Shown here: positions 6,416 to 14,157 of the stretch, piece by piece | How positions within the stretch are numbered: position 1 is the first letter of the stretch | How the letters are laid out: every line of letters starts with the position of its first letter | Assembly: GCA_049642465.1 (NCBI GenBank) | Contig: JBAROV010000180.1 | Coordinates: forward strand, 1 to 27,347 | Direction of reading: 5' to 3' | DNA from: CAWDPQ01 sp049642465 | GTDB taxonomy: Bacteria; Acidobacteriota; Vicinamibacteria; Vicinamibacterales; 2-12-FULL-66-21 | DNA length: 27,347 bases | Position numbers and translations under genes: made by a program | The notes under the pieces: generated by a model | The model's database searches: none | Told to the model about the DNA's origin: nothing | Seen by the model: only the letters and a program-made list of their open reading frames with translations

Positions 6416-7063
6416 TTACAGAAGCGCCCTGAGCTCCCGCTCGAAATCTTCCTTCGTGGCAGGACCGAGATGCCGTGTGCAAATCGTCCCGTCGCGGCCG
6501 ATGAGATAGGACGTCGGCAATCCCCAGAGCGGTCCCTGCGCGTCGAGCAAGTCTGGTTGGTCGCGGCCGACCAGCACGGGGTAATTCATCTTGTACGCGC
6601 TCGCGAATGCCCGCAGCGTTTCCGGGTCATCGTCCTGTGACACGCCGAGGACGACGAACCCCTGATCCTTATACTTGTCCTGCAGCGCGACGAGATCGGG
6701 AATCTCGACCTTGCACGGACCGCACCACGTCGCCCAGTAGTTCAACAGGATCACTTTCCCCTTGTAATCGGCCAGCCGGACGTCGGCGCCGTTCATGTCC
6801 TTGACGGTGTACGCGAGCTTGGCTGCCGTTTTCTTCGCCATGCAGACGCCAGCCGTCTCGCTCGGATCCGCGGCCGCCGTTGTGGAGGGATCCTCTGACG
6901 AGGAAGCGCGCCCTGGGCCGTCGATGAAAAGCGGCATCGCGAAGAGCGCGAGCGCGACGACAACGGCCGCACCGGCAATCCACCTGGCTGGTGAGAGCCT
7001 GGCTCGTGGGGCTTCGGTTGGAATCGGCGGCGTCGGGTTTGACGGATTTTCGAAATCGCTCAT
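6416..7063 (-). CDS. TlpA/ResA-like membrane-anchored thiol-disulfide oxidoreductase
   Basis: The 215-residue protein has a cytoplasmic Pro-rich N-terminus, one membrane helix (about 27-47), a flexible periplasmic linker containing one extra Cys (C74), and a thioredoxin-fold domain. The active site is WCGPC (C114, C117), and GLPTSYLIGRDG provides the cis-Pro loop. Proteins of this type reduce disulfides outside the cytoplasm, for example in cytochrome c maturation. The gene starts three bases after the anti-sigma stop, so it is the third gene of a sigma / anti-sigma / TlpA operon. That linkage suggests that the sigma factor responds to envelope redox state or that TlpA resets it; this is inference. 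The family assignment is secure. Confidence 0.93.
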   Translation of the reverse strand: MSDFENPSNPTPPIPTEAPRARLSPARWIAGAAVVVALALFAMPLFIDGPGRASSSEDPSTTAAADPSETAGVCMAKKTAAKLAYTVKDMNGADVRLADYKGKVILLNYWATWCGPCKVEIPDLVALQDKYKDQGFVVLGVSQDDDPETLRAFASAYKMNYPVLVGRDQPDLLDAQGPLWGLPTSYLIGRDGTICTRHLGPATKEDFERELRALL

Positions 7064-7066
7064 TCG

Positions 7067-7837
7067 CTACTCCGAGGCCCGCCTGACGTAACGGGCGACT
7101 GCCTGTAAACCAGAGGAATCACGTGCGACCACAGCATAGGTACGCCCCGCGCGTGACCAAATGATGGCGTGTTCCCCCATTTTCTCGAGCGAGGCTTCGA
7201 CGAGCGCGCCTTGAGCGTCTTCCGAACCCTTGAGGCGACTGTTCAAGACGAAGACCGACAGAGGCTGCCCGCGCCAGCGGTACATCAGATGCGCGACGCG
7301 ACCTTCGGTCGAGAGGCAGCGCCGTACTCCCAGGAGTTCGAGCTGTTCGGATTGCGCGCTGGCCGGCACTTTGAGCGGCCACCCGTAACCCGCTTCCCAC
7401 TTTCGGCTTTCAGCGAGTGGATCGACGGCCGCGCGGTCCGGCGGGAACTGAAAACACTTGACGTGATCGACGGCAAGTTGAGCGGCGAGCACTTCGACGG
7501 TATTGCCGGCGAGGAAGAGCGTGCCGCCCACGGCAAGCAGCAGCGCGGCGGCAAGCGACAGCGGCACCCAGCCGCGCCTCGTGACGATGCCGGCTCTGAT
7601 GGCGGGAGCGATGCGCTGGGCGGCGCAGCGGGTTCGCAGCGCGTCGGAGGCGCATGGCCGGAGGCCCGAGCGTCTGGCTCGAAGCACCTCTCGCGCCACG
7701 CGTTCGTTCGCGATGCGATCGCGGCACGGCCCGCATGCGTTCAGGTGGGCGTCAACGGTCGCACGGTCCGACGCTGCCGCCTCCTCGTCCACGTACGGGG
7801 CAAACAGCGCTTCAATCTCCCGGCAACGAGGCTTCAT
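7067..7837 (-). CDS. Transmembrane anti-sigma factor with zf-HC2 zinc finger
   Basis: The 256-residue protein has an N-terminal anti-sigma zinc-finger (H31, C35, C38 with C5 upstream), one membrane helix (about 90-109) and a periplasmic sensor domain of about 145 residues. The N-terminal domain should sequester the ECF sigma factor encoded just upstream, whose stop it overlaps by four bases (ATGA). The periplasmic part holds two cysteines, C127 within a DHVKC motif (H124-x2-C127) and C173. These could form a disulfide or bind a metal, and a thiol oxidoreductase is encoded by the next gene. The zinc-finger and topology are visible; redox or metal sensing is inference. Confidence 0.9.
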   Translation of the reverse strand: MKPRCREIEALFAPYVDEEAAASDRATVDAHLNACGPCRDRIANERVAREVLRARRSGLRPCASDALRTRCAAQRIAPAIRAGIVTRRGWVPLSLAAALLLAVGGTLFLAGNTVEVLAAQLAVDHVKCFQFPPDRAAVDPLAESRKWEAGYGWPLKVPASAQSEQLELLGVRRCLSTEGRVAHLMYRWRGQPLSVFVLNSRLKGSEDAQGALVEASLEKMGEHAIIWSRAGRTYAVVARDSSGLQAVARYVRRASE

Positions 7838-8436
7838 ACGACGTTAGCCTTTGGACGCGCGGATTCGGCGCGCGTCCCCGCCAGATGCTCGAAGAGCATC
7901 CGCCGGCCGCGGGAAATGCGCGACATGACCGTGCCAATGGGCACGTCAATCATGCTCGCAATCTCCGCATATGAGAATTCCTCGACATCGCGCAGCCACA
8001 CGGCCTGGCGAAATGCCTCGGGCAGCGCCTCGAGCGCGGCCTGCAAATCGGCATCGAGCGTTGCCCGCGTCAACAACTGTTCGGGCGTGTGCTCCTGCCC
8101 TGCCACGTCTATCGCCTGTTCGACCACTTCGCTATCCACCTCAATCGGATTCCGCCCGTCATGCCGCCGCAGGTTTCGAAAGGTGTTGTACAGAATCGTG
8201 AACAGCCACGCTTTCAGGTTCGTCCCGCGCTCGAACTGCTCGGCCGAGCGAAACGCCTTCAGGTACGTCTCCTGGACGAGATCCTCCGCATCGGGGGGCC
8301 GGCGCGTCAGCCGCAGCGCGGTCCCATAGAGGCTGTCGATGTGCGACAGCGCGTCGCGCGCAAACCCCTCGTCCGCATCCGCGGCGGCGGAAGGTGGCTC
8401 GGCCGCGGAACGGGCGGAACGTCGGCGGAGGACCAT
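7834..8436 (-). CDS. ECF RNA polymerase sigma factor (RpoE-like)
   Basis: The 200-residue protein has an Ala-rich N-terminal extension of about 25 residues. A sigma-70 region 2 follows (LYGTALRLTRRPPDAEDLVQETYLKAF, then the WLFTILYNTFRN helix), then a linker and region 4 with its helix-turn-helix (FSYAEIASMIDVPIGTVMSRISRGRRML). Regions 1 and 3 are absent, as in ECF sigma factors. It is the first gene of an operon with its zinc-finger anti-sigma factor and a TlpA-like protein. The 4-base overlap with the anti-sigma gene ensures balanced synthesis. The ATG at 8436 is the only ATG near the N-terminus. Target promoters cannot be read from this window. Confidence 0.95.
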   Translation of the reverse strand: MVLRRRSARSAAEPPSAAADADEGFARDALSHIDSLYGTALRLTRRPPDAEDLVQETYLKAFRSAEQFERGTNLKAWLFTILYNTFRNLRRHDGRNPIEVDSEVVEQAIDVAGQEHTPEQLLTRATLDADLQAALEALPEAFRQAVWLRDVEEFSYAEIASMIDVPIGTVMSRISRGRRMLFEHLAGTRAESARPKANVV

Positions 8437-8692
8437 CGATCGTCTTTGGGCGCCCCCAGATCAGGAAAACCCCGCACAGAGCGCCTTTATTCCTTCGATT
8501 GTACGGGAAAAGGGGGACTGTCCCCATTTTCCCCATACGAGCTCAGGAAAATGGGGACAGTCCCCCTTTCTCAGGGACCTCGGCATTGCGACAACCGTCC
8601 TAGCTACAGTAACATCGACGAACTCGACGACTTGGTCGCCGCGATCGCGCAGCCGGGCTGCCTGCCTCCGCTGCCGTTCTCCGAGGTGAAAC
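8437..8692. other. Divergent intergenic region, no gene apart from a palindromic element
   Basis: This 256-base region is the longest gap in the window and separates the divergent sigma-factor and metallopeptidase genes. About 60 bases are taken up by the palindromic repeat at 8509-8569. The right part (8580-8690) leads into a GAGGTG ribosome site for the metallopeptidase. I see no convincing small coding frame; short frames here read through the palindrome. Confidence 0.6.
8509..8569. repeat. Palindromic MITE/REP-like element with 24-bp perfect arms
   Basis: The left arm (8509-8532) and right arm (8546-8569) are perfect inverted repeats of 24 bp around a 13-base loop. Each arm itself contains a smaller palindrome (GGGGACTGTCCCC type). 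This nested structure is typical of mobilised extragenic palindromes served by a Y1 (RAYT-type) transposase encoded elsewhere. As RNA it would form a long hairpin. No flanking target duplication is obvious. Confidence 0.85.
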
Positions 8693-11600
8693 ATGCGTAC
8701 GCGCAGCCCGCGCGGGCCAATGAGTGCACTGGCGGGGATTTCTCCGCTGGCTGTTGGCGCCGCCATTCTCATCGCTCTTTTTGCGGTCGATGCTGCGGCC
8801 CAAACGCCGTACGTGCCGTACTACGGCAAGAACAAGATCCGGTACGACAATTTCGAGTGGCACATCTACACGACCGACCATTTCGAAATCTATTACTACC
8901 CGGAGATCAAACAGCACCTCGAGCGGATCGCGAGCTACGCCGAAAGCGCGTACTCACAGGTCAGTTCGGACCTGAAACACGACCTCGCGTTCAAGGTGCC
9001 GCTGGTGATCTATAAAACGCAGAGCGAATTCCAGCAGCAGAACATCGAGCCGACAGAGCTGCCCGAGGGCGTCCTCGCCTTTGCCGAACCGTACCGCGAT
9101 CGCATGGTCCTCCCCATCGACGAACCCTCCGACGCGCTGTACCGGTTGATCACCCACGAACTCACCCACATCTTCGAATTCGACATCATTCCGCGATCGC
9201 TGCTTCGCCGAGGTCTCCCGCTCTGGGTCGACGAGGGGCTGTCGGATTACATGACCGGATACTGGAATCCGTTCGACCTGATGACGGTGCGCGACGCCGC
9301 GATCTCCGACACGATTCCGCCGATGAGCGATTTCCAGGGCCAGGCGTTCGTGGACGGACGGCTGCCCTACAACCTCGGACACGCCGCGTTCGAGTTCATC
9401 GAATCGCGATGGGGGAAAGAAGGGTTGCGGCAGTTCCTCTTCGCGCTGCGGAAGAACGTCATCGGCGGTGGAGAAAGCGCGTACGAGGAGGCGTTCCGGC
9501 TGAAGGCAGAAGAGTTCGACGAGCAGTTCGAGAAATATTTGAAAGACCGCTTCAAGCCGTTCCGCGACAAGGAACGTCCCGCCGACTACGGACGCAACCT
9601 GGCCCCCAAACGCGAGAAGACTCCATACGTCGCCGTCGTCTCCATCGAGCCCTCGCCGTCAGGCGATCTGATGGCGGTGGCCGCCGGCAACCGCAAGGAT
9701 CAGGAGCTCGACATCATCCTGATGTCGACGCGCGACGGCAAAGTGATTCGCAACCTCACGGGCGGCTTCAACAAGGACAAGGGCTACGAGTACATCGTCA
9801 CGCCGGGCGGCTTCCGCAACAACGCTGTGCCGTGGATGTCGTGGTCGCCGGCCGGGGACCGTATCGCGTATTTCGCGCGCACGGAAAAGCACAAGACGCT
9901 GATTCTCCAGAATGCCGTGACGCGAAAGATCGAGAAGCGAATCGAGCTTCAGACGATCGACATGCCGGAGTCTCCGGACATCAGTCCCGACGGCAAGGAA
10001 GTGGCGCTCTCCGGCCTGAGCAGCGCCATCGGCGACATCTTCATCGTCAATATCGACACCGGGGCGATCCGGAACGTCACCAACGATCAGTTCGGCGACT
10101 ACGCGCCGACGTGGACGCCCGACGGCAAAGGTCTCATCTACCTGGCGCGTGTGAGCGGCAACGACAAGTTGTTTCGCCTCGATCTGACGACCGGCGCCAA
10201 AACACAGATCACCTTCGGAACCCATGATGATGGCGGCGCCCAATACGTGGACAACGACACCATTGTGTTCCCCTCGACCGCCTACGATCCGAACAACCCA
10301 CCGGACCCGGAAGTCGCCAGAAACGGCAACATCTTCAATATCTGGACGCTGAACCTGAAGAGCGGCGAGCTGCGGCAGTACACTGATACGCTGACCGCCA
10401 ACACATCGCCGGTGGTGCTGCGCGGCGACACGCCGAACAAGATCGCGTTCGTCACCTACTACAAGGGGGAGTACGGCATCCACACCCTCAGTCGGGACAA
10501 AGCGCTCCACGAGGTCGCGTCGGCCGACTTTGGCACGCCGGGTGGACCGAACATCGACTTCGTTCCGCCGATCAGCCACACCCTGATCGCGGCCAACGCG
10601 CGCAAGAAGGGAACGTTTGAAAAGCTGTTCCTCGAAGGGCGCCCTCCGGTCAACGTCGGAGTGACGAGCGGAGGCGATCTCTTCGGCGGAACCCAGGTGA
10701 CGTTCACCGACGTCCTCGGAGACAAGCAGTTCAACCTCTTCGCGGCGTCGGTCTCGCAATACCGGACGATGTCGTTCTCGTACATCAACCTGTCACGGCG
10801 CTTCCAGTATGCGCTGCAGGCCTACTCGCAGACGCAGTTCTACTACGGCTACAACCCCGGGCTGCTCTACGGATACGAGTACGGGTTCGTCGATCGCGAT
10901 GATGCATTGGCCACTCAAACGTCGCGGGGTGCGACCGCGTACGGGATTTATCCGCTGAATCGCTACGCCCGCCTCGAGCTGTCCGGCGGGTTCCTCCAGT
11001 ACCAGCAGCAATACAACGAACCAATCCTCCAGCAGGTAGCCGACCAGTACCAGCAGTCGGCCTATGGGAGAAGCCTGTTCAGTAGCGGATCGTTCGCGCC
11101 GATCGGACTTTCGTTCGTCCAGGAGACGACAGTGTTCCGAGAATATGGGCCACTGGCCGGCAATACTGTTCGCATCGGCTACGAGTACGCACCGAGCTGG
11201 GGAAATCTGCTCTCGCGTCAGACCGCGGAGCTCGACGCCCGCTACTACATGCGGCTCGGAACCAACGGCGTCTTCGCGCTGCGCGCGCGCGGATTCAAGA
11301 GCTGGGGAGAATTCCCCGGTTACCTGTACTTCGGCGGAAACTCGGAGTTGCGCGGCTACGACTACCTCGAGTTCCTCGGCAACAAGGCGTTCTTCACGAA
11401 CGCGGAGCTGCGCTTCCCGTTGATTGAAGCGGCGCTCACGCCAATCGGCGTGATTGGCGGCCTGCGTGGTGTGTTCTTCTTCAACTTCGGTGGTTCCGGC
11501 TTCGAAGGTTTGAAGATGACTCCGTGGACATCGGATGCGCTCACGTATACGCCCCTGCTCGGGTTCGTCGCCGACCCATTCTCGCTCAGTGGCGCACGGC

Positions 11601-11848
11601 CGGTGTTCGGTCCGGAAAAAACCATTTCCGGATTCAGGCTGGTTGACAGTCGTGCGTCGTACGGTATCGGTCTCGAAACCTTCGCCCTCGGATTTCCAAT
11701 TCACTTCGACTGGTCCTGGCGCACTCTCTTCAATCGTGACTGGGAGGACGCCCTCTTCAATTATCAGGCGCTCGTTGACGGAAAGGCGAGTGGCAGTGAG
11801 TGGCTTCGAAAGGTGAAGTTCTCGCTCTGGATCGGCTACGACTTCTAA
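8693..11848 (+). CDS. Metallopeptidase - TolB-like propeller - Omp85-like barrel fusion
   Basis: The 1051-residue exported protein has a signal peptide (about 1-36, ending AAAQ). A gluzincin-type peptidase-MA-like domain follows, with HELTH at 155-159 and WVDEG supplying the third ligand E181. Next comes a run of TolB/WD40-like propeller blades (about 300-620, repeated SPDGKEVAL-, TPDGKGLIYLA-like strands). The C-terminus is a beta-barrel (about 650-1051) with a BamA/surface-antigen signature (GGNSELRGYDYLEFLG) and an aromatic terminal residue (GYDF). It should sit in the outer membrane with peptidase and propeller facing the periplasm or surface. The GAGGTG ribosome site fits the ATG at 8693; MSALAG at 8720 is an alternative. 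It is single and monocistronic. Domains are clear; substrate is unknown. Confidence 0.9.
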   Translation: MRTRSPRGPMSALAGISPLAVGAAILIALFAVDAAAQTPYVPYYGKNKIRYDNFEWHIYTTDHFEIYYYPEIKQHLERIASYAESAYSQVSSDLKHDLAFKVPLVIYKTQSEFQQQNIEPTELPEGVLAFAEPYRDRMVLPIDEPSDALYRLITHELTHIFEFDIIPRSLLRRGLPLWVDEGLSDYMTGYWNPFDLMTVRDAAISDTIPPMSDFQGQAFVDGRLPYNLGHAAFEFIESRWGKEGLRQFLFALRKNVIGGGESAYEEAFRLKAEEFDEQFEKYLKDRFKPFRDKERPADYGRNLAPKREKTPYVAVVSIEPSPSGDLMAVAAGNRKDQELDIILMSTRDGKVIRNLTGGFNKDKGYEYIVTPGGFRNNAVPWMSWSPAGDRIAYFARTEKHKTLILQNAVTRKIEKRIELQTIDMPESPDISPDGKEVALSGLSSAIGDIFIVNIDTGAIRNVTNDQFGDYAPTWTPDGKGLIYLARVSGNDKLFRLDLTTGAKTQITFGTHDDGGAQYVDNDTIVFPSTAYDPNNPPDPEVARNGNIFNIWTLNLKSGELRQYTDTLTANTSPVVLRGDTPNKIAFVTYYKGEYGIHTLSRDKALHEVASADFGTPGGPNIDFVPPISHTLIAANARKKGTFEKLFLEGRPPVNVGVTSGGDLFGGTQVTFTDVLGDKQFNLFAASVSQYRTMSFSYINLSRRFQYALQAYSQTQFYYGYNPGLLYGYEYGFVDRDDALATQTSRGATAYGIYPLNRYARLELSGGFLQYQQQYNEPILQQVADQYQQSAYGRSLFSSGSFAPIGLSFVQETTVFREYGPLAGNTVRIGYEYAPSWGNLLSRQTAELDARYYMRLGTNGVFALRARGFKSWGEFPGYLYFGGNSELRGYDYLEFLGNKAFFTNAELRFPLIEAALTPIGVIGGLRGVFFFNFGGSGFEGLKMTPWTSDALTYTPLLGFVADPFSLSGARPVFGPEKTISGFRLVDSRASYGIGLETFALGFPIHFDWSWRTLFNRDWEDALFNYQALVDGKASGSEWLRKVKFSLWIGYDF

Positions 11849-11850
11849 GG

Positions 11851-11910
11851 GTGCCAAGGTGCCAGGGTGCCAAGGTGCCAGGGTGCCAGGGTGCCAAGGT
11901 GCCAGGGTGC
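11851..11910. repeat. 8-bp tandem repeat GTGCCARG, 7.5 copies
   Basis: Units start every 8 bases from 11851 (11851, 11859, 11867, 11875, 11883, 11891, 11899, 11907 partial) and alternate GTGCCAAG and GTGCCAGG. They begin three bases after the metallopeptidase stop. The unit is identical to that at 4848-4883, about 7 kb away. Confidence 0.95.
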
Positions 11911-11922
11911 GGGCGACTCTAA

Positions 11923-12156
11923 GTGAAGCGCTGTCATAGCCTCGTGGGCCTCCTGGCGGATTACGTGGAGCATCAGCTCCCGCCGGAGGTCCACGCAGAA
12001 CTCGAGCAACACCTTGCCAAGTGTCCCCGCTGTGTGACTCAACTCAAAACCTACGAATCCACGGTGTCGCTGCTCCGCACCATCAAAGAAGAAGATCTCC
12101 CGTCGGAACTCCGCTTGACGCTGAAGGCGTTCGTCGATAGCCGTTGCCGGAATTGA
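11923..12156 (+). CDS. Orphan soluble zinc-finger (zf-HC2, anti-sigma-like) protein
   Basis: The 77-residue protein has a complete anti-sigma zinc-finger (C4, H30, C34, C37; HLAKCPRC) but no membrane helix or sensor domain. The C-terminal 40 residues form a helix of the type that clamps an ECF sigma factor (TYESTVSLLRTIKEEDLPSE). It begins at a GTG 75 bases after the metallopeptidase stop, beyond the tandem repeat. No sigma factor gene adjoins it, so its partner would be encoded elsewhere or could be the factor at 7834-8436. The zinc-finger call is good; anti-sigma function is inference. Its stop is overlapped by the thioesterase gene. Confidence 0.85.
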   Translation: MKRCHSLVGLLADYVEHQLPPEVHAELEQHLAKCPRCVTQLKTYESTVSLLRTIKEEDLPSELRLTLKAFVDSRCRN

Positions 12157-12641
12157 GCGCTCCTCTCGCCGGCAAGCGTCCTTCGGAATCGGCGACGGAG
12201 ATGGTGCAAGTGGTCCTGCCGAACGACGCCAATCCGCTTGGCTTCATCCTCGGCGGCACGGTCATGCATCTCATCGACATTGCGGGCGCGATCGCCTGCC
12301 ATCGGCACACCCGCAGTCTGCTCGTCACGGCGGCCGTGGACGGGTTGCAGTTCCTTCATCCAATCAAAGTTGGAGATCTCATCATCCTGCGCTCCAGGGT
12401 CACGGCCACGTGGAGCACGTCGCTCGAAGCGGAAGTCGAGGTGTTCTCGGAAGAGATTCTCACCGGCGCCGGCCAGCTCACCAGCCGCGCCTATCTCACC
12501 TTCGTGACCATTGATACCGAAGGGCGCCGGCTCCCGGTGCCGCCGCTGATCCTCGAGACCGAGGAGGAGAGGCGCAAGGCTGCGGAGGCGGATCTGCGAC
12601 GAGCGGAGAGGCTGAAGGCGAAGCGGCTACTGGGTGCGTAG
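12144..12641 (+). CDS. Acyl-CoA thioesterase, YciA-like hotdog fold
   Basis: The 165-residue protein matches bacterial YciA/BACH-type acyl-CoA hydrolases. RPSESATEMVQVVLPNDANPLG leads into GGTVMHLIDIAGAIACHRH (the hotdog helix), followed by FLHPIKVGDLIILRSRV and a basic C-terminal tail. These enzymes hydrolyse acyl-CoA to free acid and CoA, usually as hexamers in the cytoplasm. The RPSES segment is normally conserved at the N-terminus. It supports a start at TTG 12144 (or TTG 12153) rather than the later ATG at 12201. The gene overlaps the stop of the zinc-finger gene and converges with the protease gene, their ends overlapping by 15 bases. The confident part is the fold and activity class. 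Confidence 0.92.
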   Translation: MPELSAPLAGKRPSESATEMVQVVLPNDANPLGFILGGTVMHLIDIAGAIACHRHTRSLLVTAAVDGLQFLHPIKVGDLIILRSRVTATWSTSLEAEVEVFSEEILTGAGQLTSRAYLTFVTIDTEGRRLPVPPLILETEEERRKAAEADLRRAERLKAKRLLGA

Positions 12642-14132
12642 ATTCCGATCCAGCCCCACGACGCTTCGATCGAGATCGATCGACAGCCGGTACTGGCTCA
12701 GAAACTTGTGCCCGACGATGCCTCCCAGCTGAAAACCAAGCAGGACGCTCGGCGCCTGGAGATTGAGGACGACGACAGGAATACGGTTGAAGCGGATGGT
12801 GCTGAATTCCAGATCGACATTCGGCATCAGGAACGCATCCTTGTCCCAGCCGGACGTCCCATAGACCTTGAGCGGAATGCGGCGAAAGGCGGGCTCGGGT
12901 TGAATCACACCGGCCGTGCTCTGGCTGATCGAAATCACTTCTCCGCCCGTGTCGACGACGAATGGCGCACGGTGGGTGCCGTTGACCCGTCCGCCAACCA
13001 TCGCGAGCCGATGCATCCGCAGCGGTAGTTCCGCCTCGTAGCGCTCCGACCCCAGCCGCCGCGTCATCGACAACTCGCGCCTGGCGTAGTCCAGGCGCAT
13101 GGAGAGGCCCAGGGCAAGTGGAGAGAAGCTCTCCGGCTCGCGCGCCGGGAGGCCGCTGAGCGGCGGGTTCTTGATGAGACATGGCACGTGGCGGATCTTC
13201 AAATCACCGATCTCGAACCTGTCGAGGCGGCCAACCTGCAAGCCTCGCAGGCCGACATCCCCCACTCCTGCGCTTTGGATGTAGGTAATGGGGATGACTC
13301 CGCGTCGCCGCGCGGCGTCGCGAGAAATCACCGTCTGCTCGGCGCCGGTGTCGAGGACGAAATCCTGCTGCGGTCCCCCGTTTACTCGACCTCGTACCAG
13401 CACTTTCTCCCGCTCGATACGAATTGGCACGCGCCAGATGCGGTCGTCTGCGGCTGACTCGATGTCGAACGGCCGCTTGCCTTTGAACGAGTCGAGAAAA
13501 CGAATTTGCGCGCGCACCCACGCCGCTTTCTCGCTCACATCCCGGTTGGGCAGGAGATTCACGTAACTGCGAAACGCGAGCGCCGCCTCGTCGAAGTTGT
13601 GTCGCCGCAGATGGATTGCCCCCGCGGTGTAGTAGAACTCCGCTTCGCGCGGATTGAGTCGCAGCGCCTCCCGTGCTTCCGCCAGCGCCTCGTCCAGTCG
13701 GCTGCGAGCGGCGAGACTGCGCGCGCGGCCGTGATGGGCGCGCGGCTGGTTGACTTCGACCGCGAGCGCGGCGTCGTACGCGGCTTCGGCGTCCTCGAAG
13801 AGCCCGTACGCCCAGAGCGCCTCGCCGTGCGCGGCCGCAACGTCGGCAACGTCCGGGTACCGTTCGCGAACAGTCGCGGCTTGCTTGTACGCGACGTCGA
13901 AGTGTCCGAGCCGCAGCGCCGTCAGAACGAGACCGACGCCGGCACGAGCCCCGACCGCTTCGGATCCCAGCGCGCGGCGGTAGGCGTCGGCGGCCTCGGT
14001 GTATCTCCCTTCCGAAAACAACAAGTCACCGAGCTGAACCTGGACATCCGCCTGGGCAAACTGCGGCGCGTCGGCAAGGAGAAACCCCGCGGCCGCAACG
14101 ATGAGCGCTCCGGTTGGGAGGAGGCTTCTCAT
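12627..14132 (-). CDS. TPR protein with two retropepsin-like aspartic protease domains
   Basis: The 501-residue product has a signal peptide (about 1-29) and then TPR-like helical repeats (about 30-210; e.g. LLFSEGRYTEAADAYRRAL, LRLNPREAEFYYTAG). Two retropepsin-like domains follow. The first has VLDTGAEQTVIS with D261-T-G, the second VVDTGGEVISIS with D394-T-G. Each is preceded by the matching strand pair (VRGRVNGGPQQDF, VGGRVNGTHRAPF). Retropepsins need two Asp-Thr-Gly loops to make one active site; here both lie in one chain. The ATG at 14132 is chosen because the longer frame to 14201 runs into the ferredoxin gene. The TPRs may recruit substrates or partners in the periplasm. Peptidase activity is inferred from the motifs. 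Confidence 0.88.
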   Translation of the reverse strand: MRSLLPTGALIVAAAGFLLADAPQFAQADVQVQLGDLLFSEGRYTEAADAYRRALGSEAVGARAGVGLVLTALRLGHFDVAYKQAATVRERYPDVADVAAAHGEALWAYGLFEDAEAAYDAALAVEVNQPRAHHGRARSLAARSRLDEALAEAREALRLNPREAEFYYTAGAIHLRRHNFDEAALAFRSYVNLLPNRDVSEKAAWVRAQIRFLDSFKGKRPFDIESAADDRIWRVPIRIEREKVLVRGRVNGGPQQDFVLDTGAEQTVISRDAARRRGVIPITYIQSAGVGDVGLRGLQVGRLDRFEIGDLKIRHVPCLIKNPPLSGLPAREPESFSPLALGLSMRLDYARRELSMTRRLGSERYEAELPLRMHRLAMVGGRVNGTHRAPFVVDTGGEVISISQSTAGVIQPEPAFRRIPLKVYGTSGWDKDAFLMPNVDLEFSTIRFNRIPVVVLNLQAPSVLLGFQLGGIVGHKFLSQYRLSIDLDRSVVGLDRNLRTQ

Positions 14133-14134
14133 GT

Positions 14135-14157
14135 CTGGAAGCTGAACGCTGGAAGCT
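14135..14157. repeat. Direct repeat CTGGAAGCT x2
   Basis: Two copies of CTGGAAGCT (14135-14143 and 14149-14157) separated by GAACG lie between the ferredoxin stop and the protease start. This is another short word-like repeat of the kind that fills gene borders in this window. Confidence 0.7.

Noticed and set aside
7169..8329. 386-codon plus-strand frame across the sigma/anti-sigma genes
   Set aside because: Antisense to two genes with clear zinc-finger and sigma-region motifs.
10793..11857. 354-codon minus-strand frame opposite the metallopeptidase barrel
   Set aside because: Shadow of the real gene; no family motif and composition is the mirror of the coding strand.
11845..12042. Minus-strand frame encoding repeated LGTLAPWH
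   Set aside because: It is a translation of the GTGCCARG tandem repeat, not a protein.
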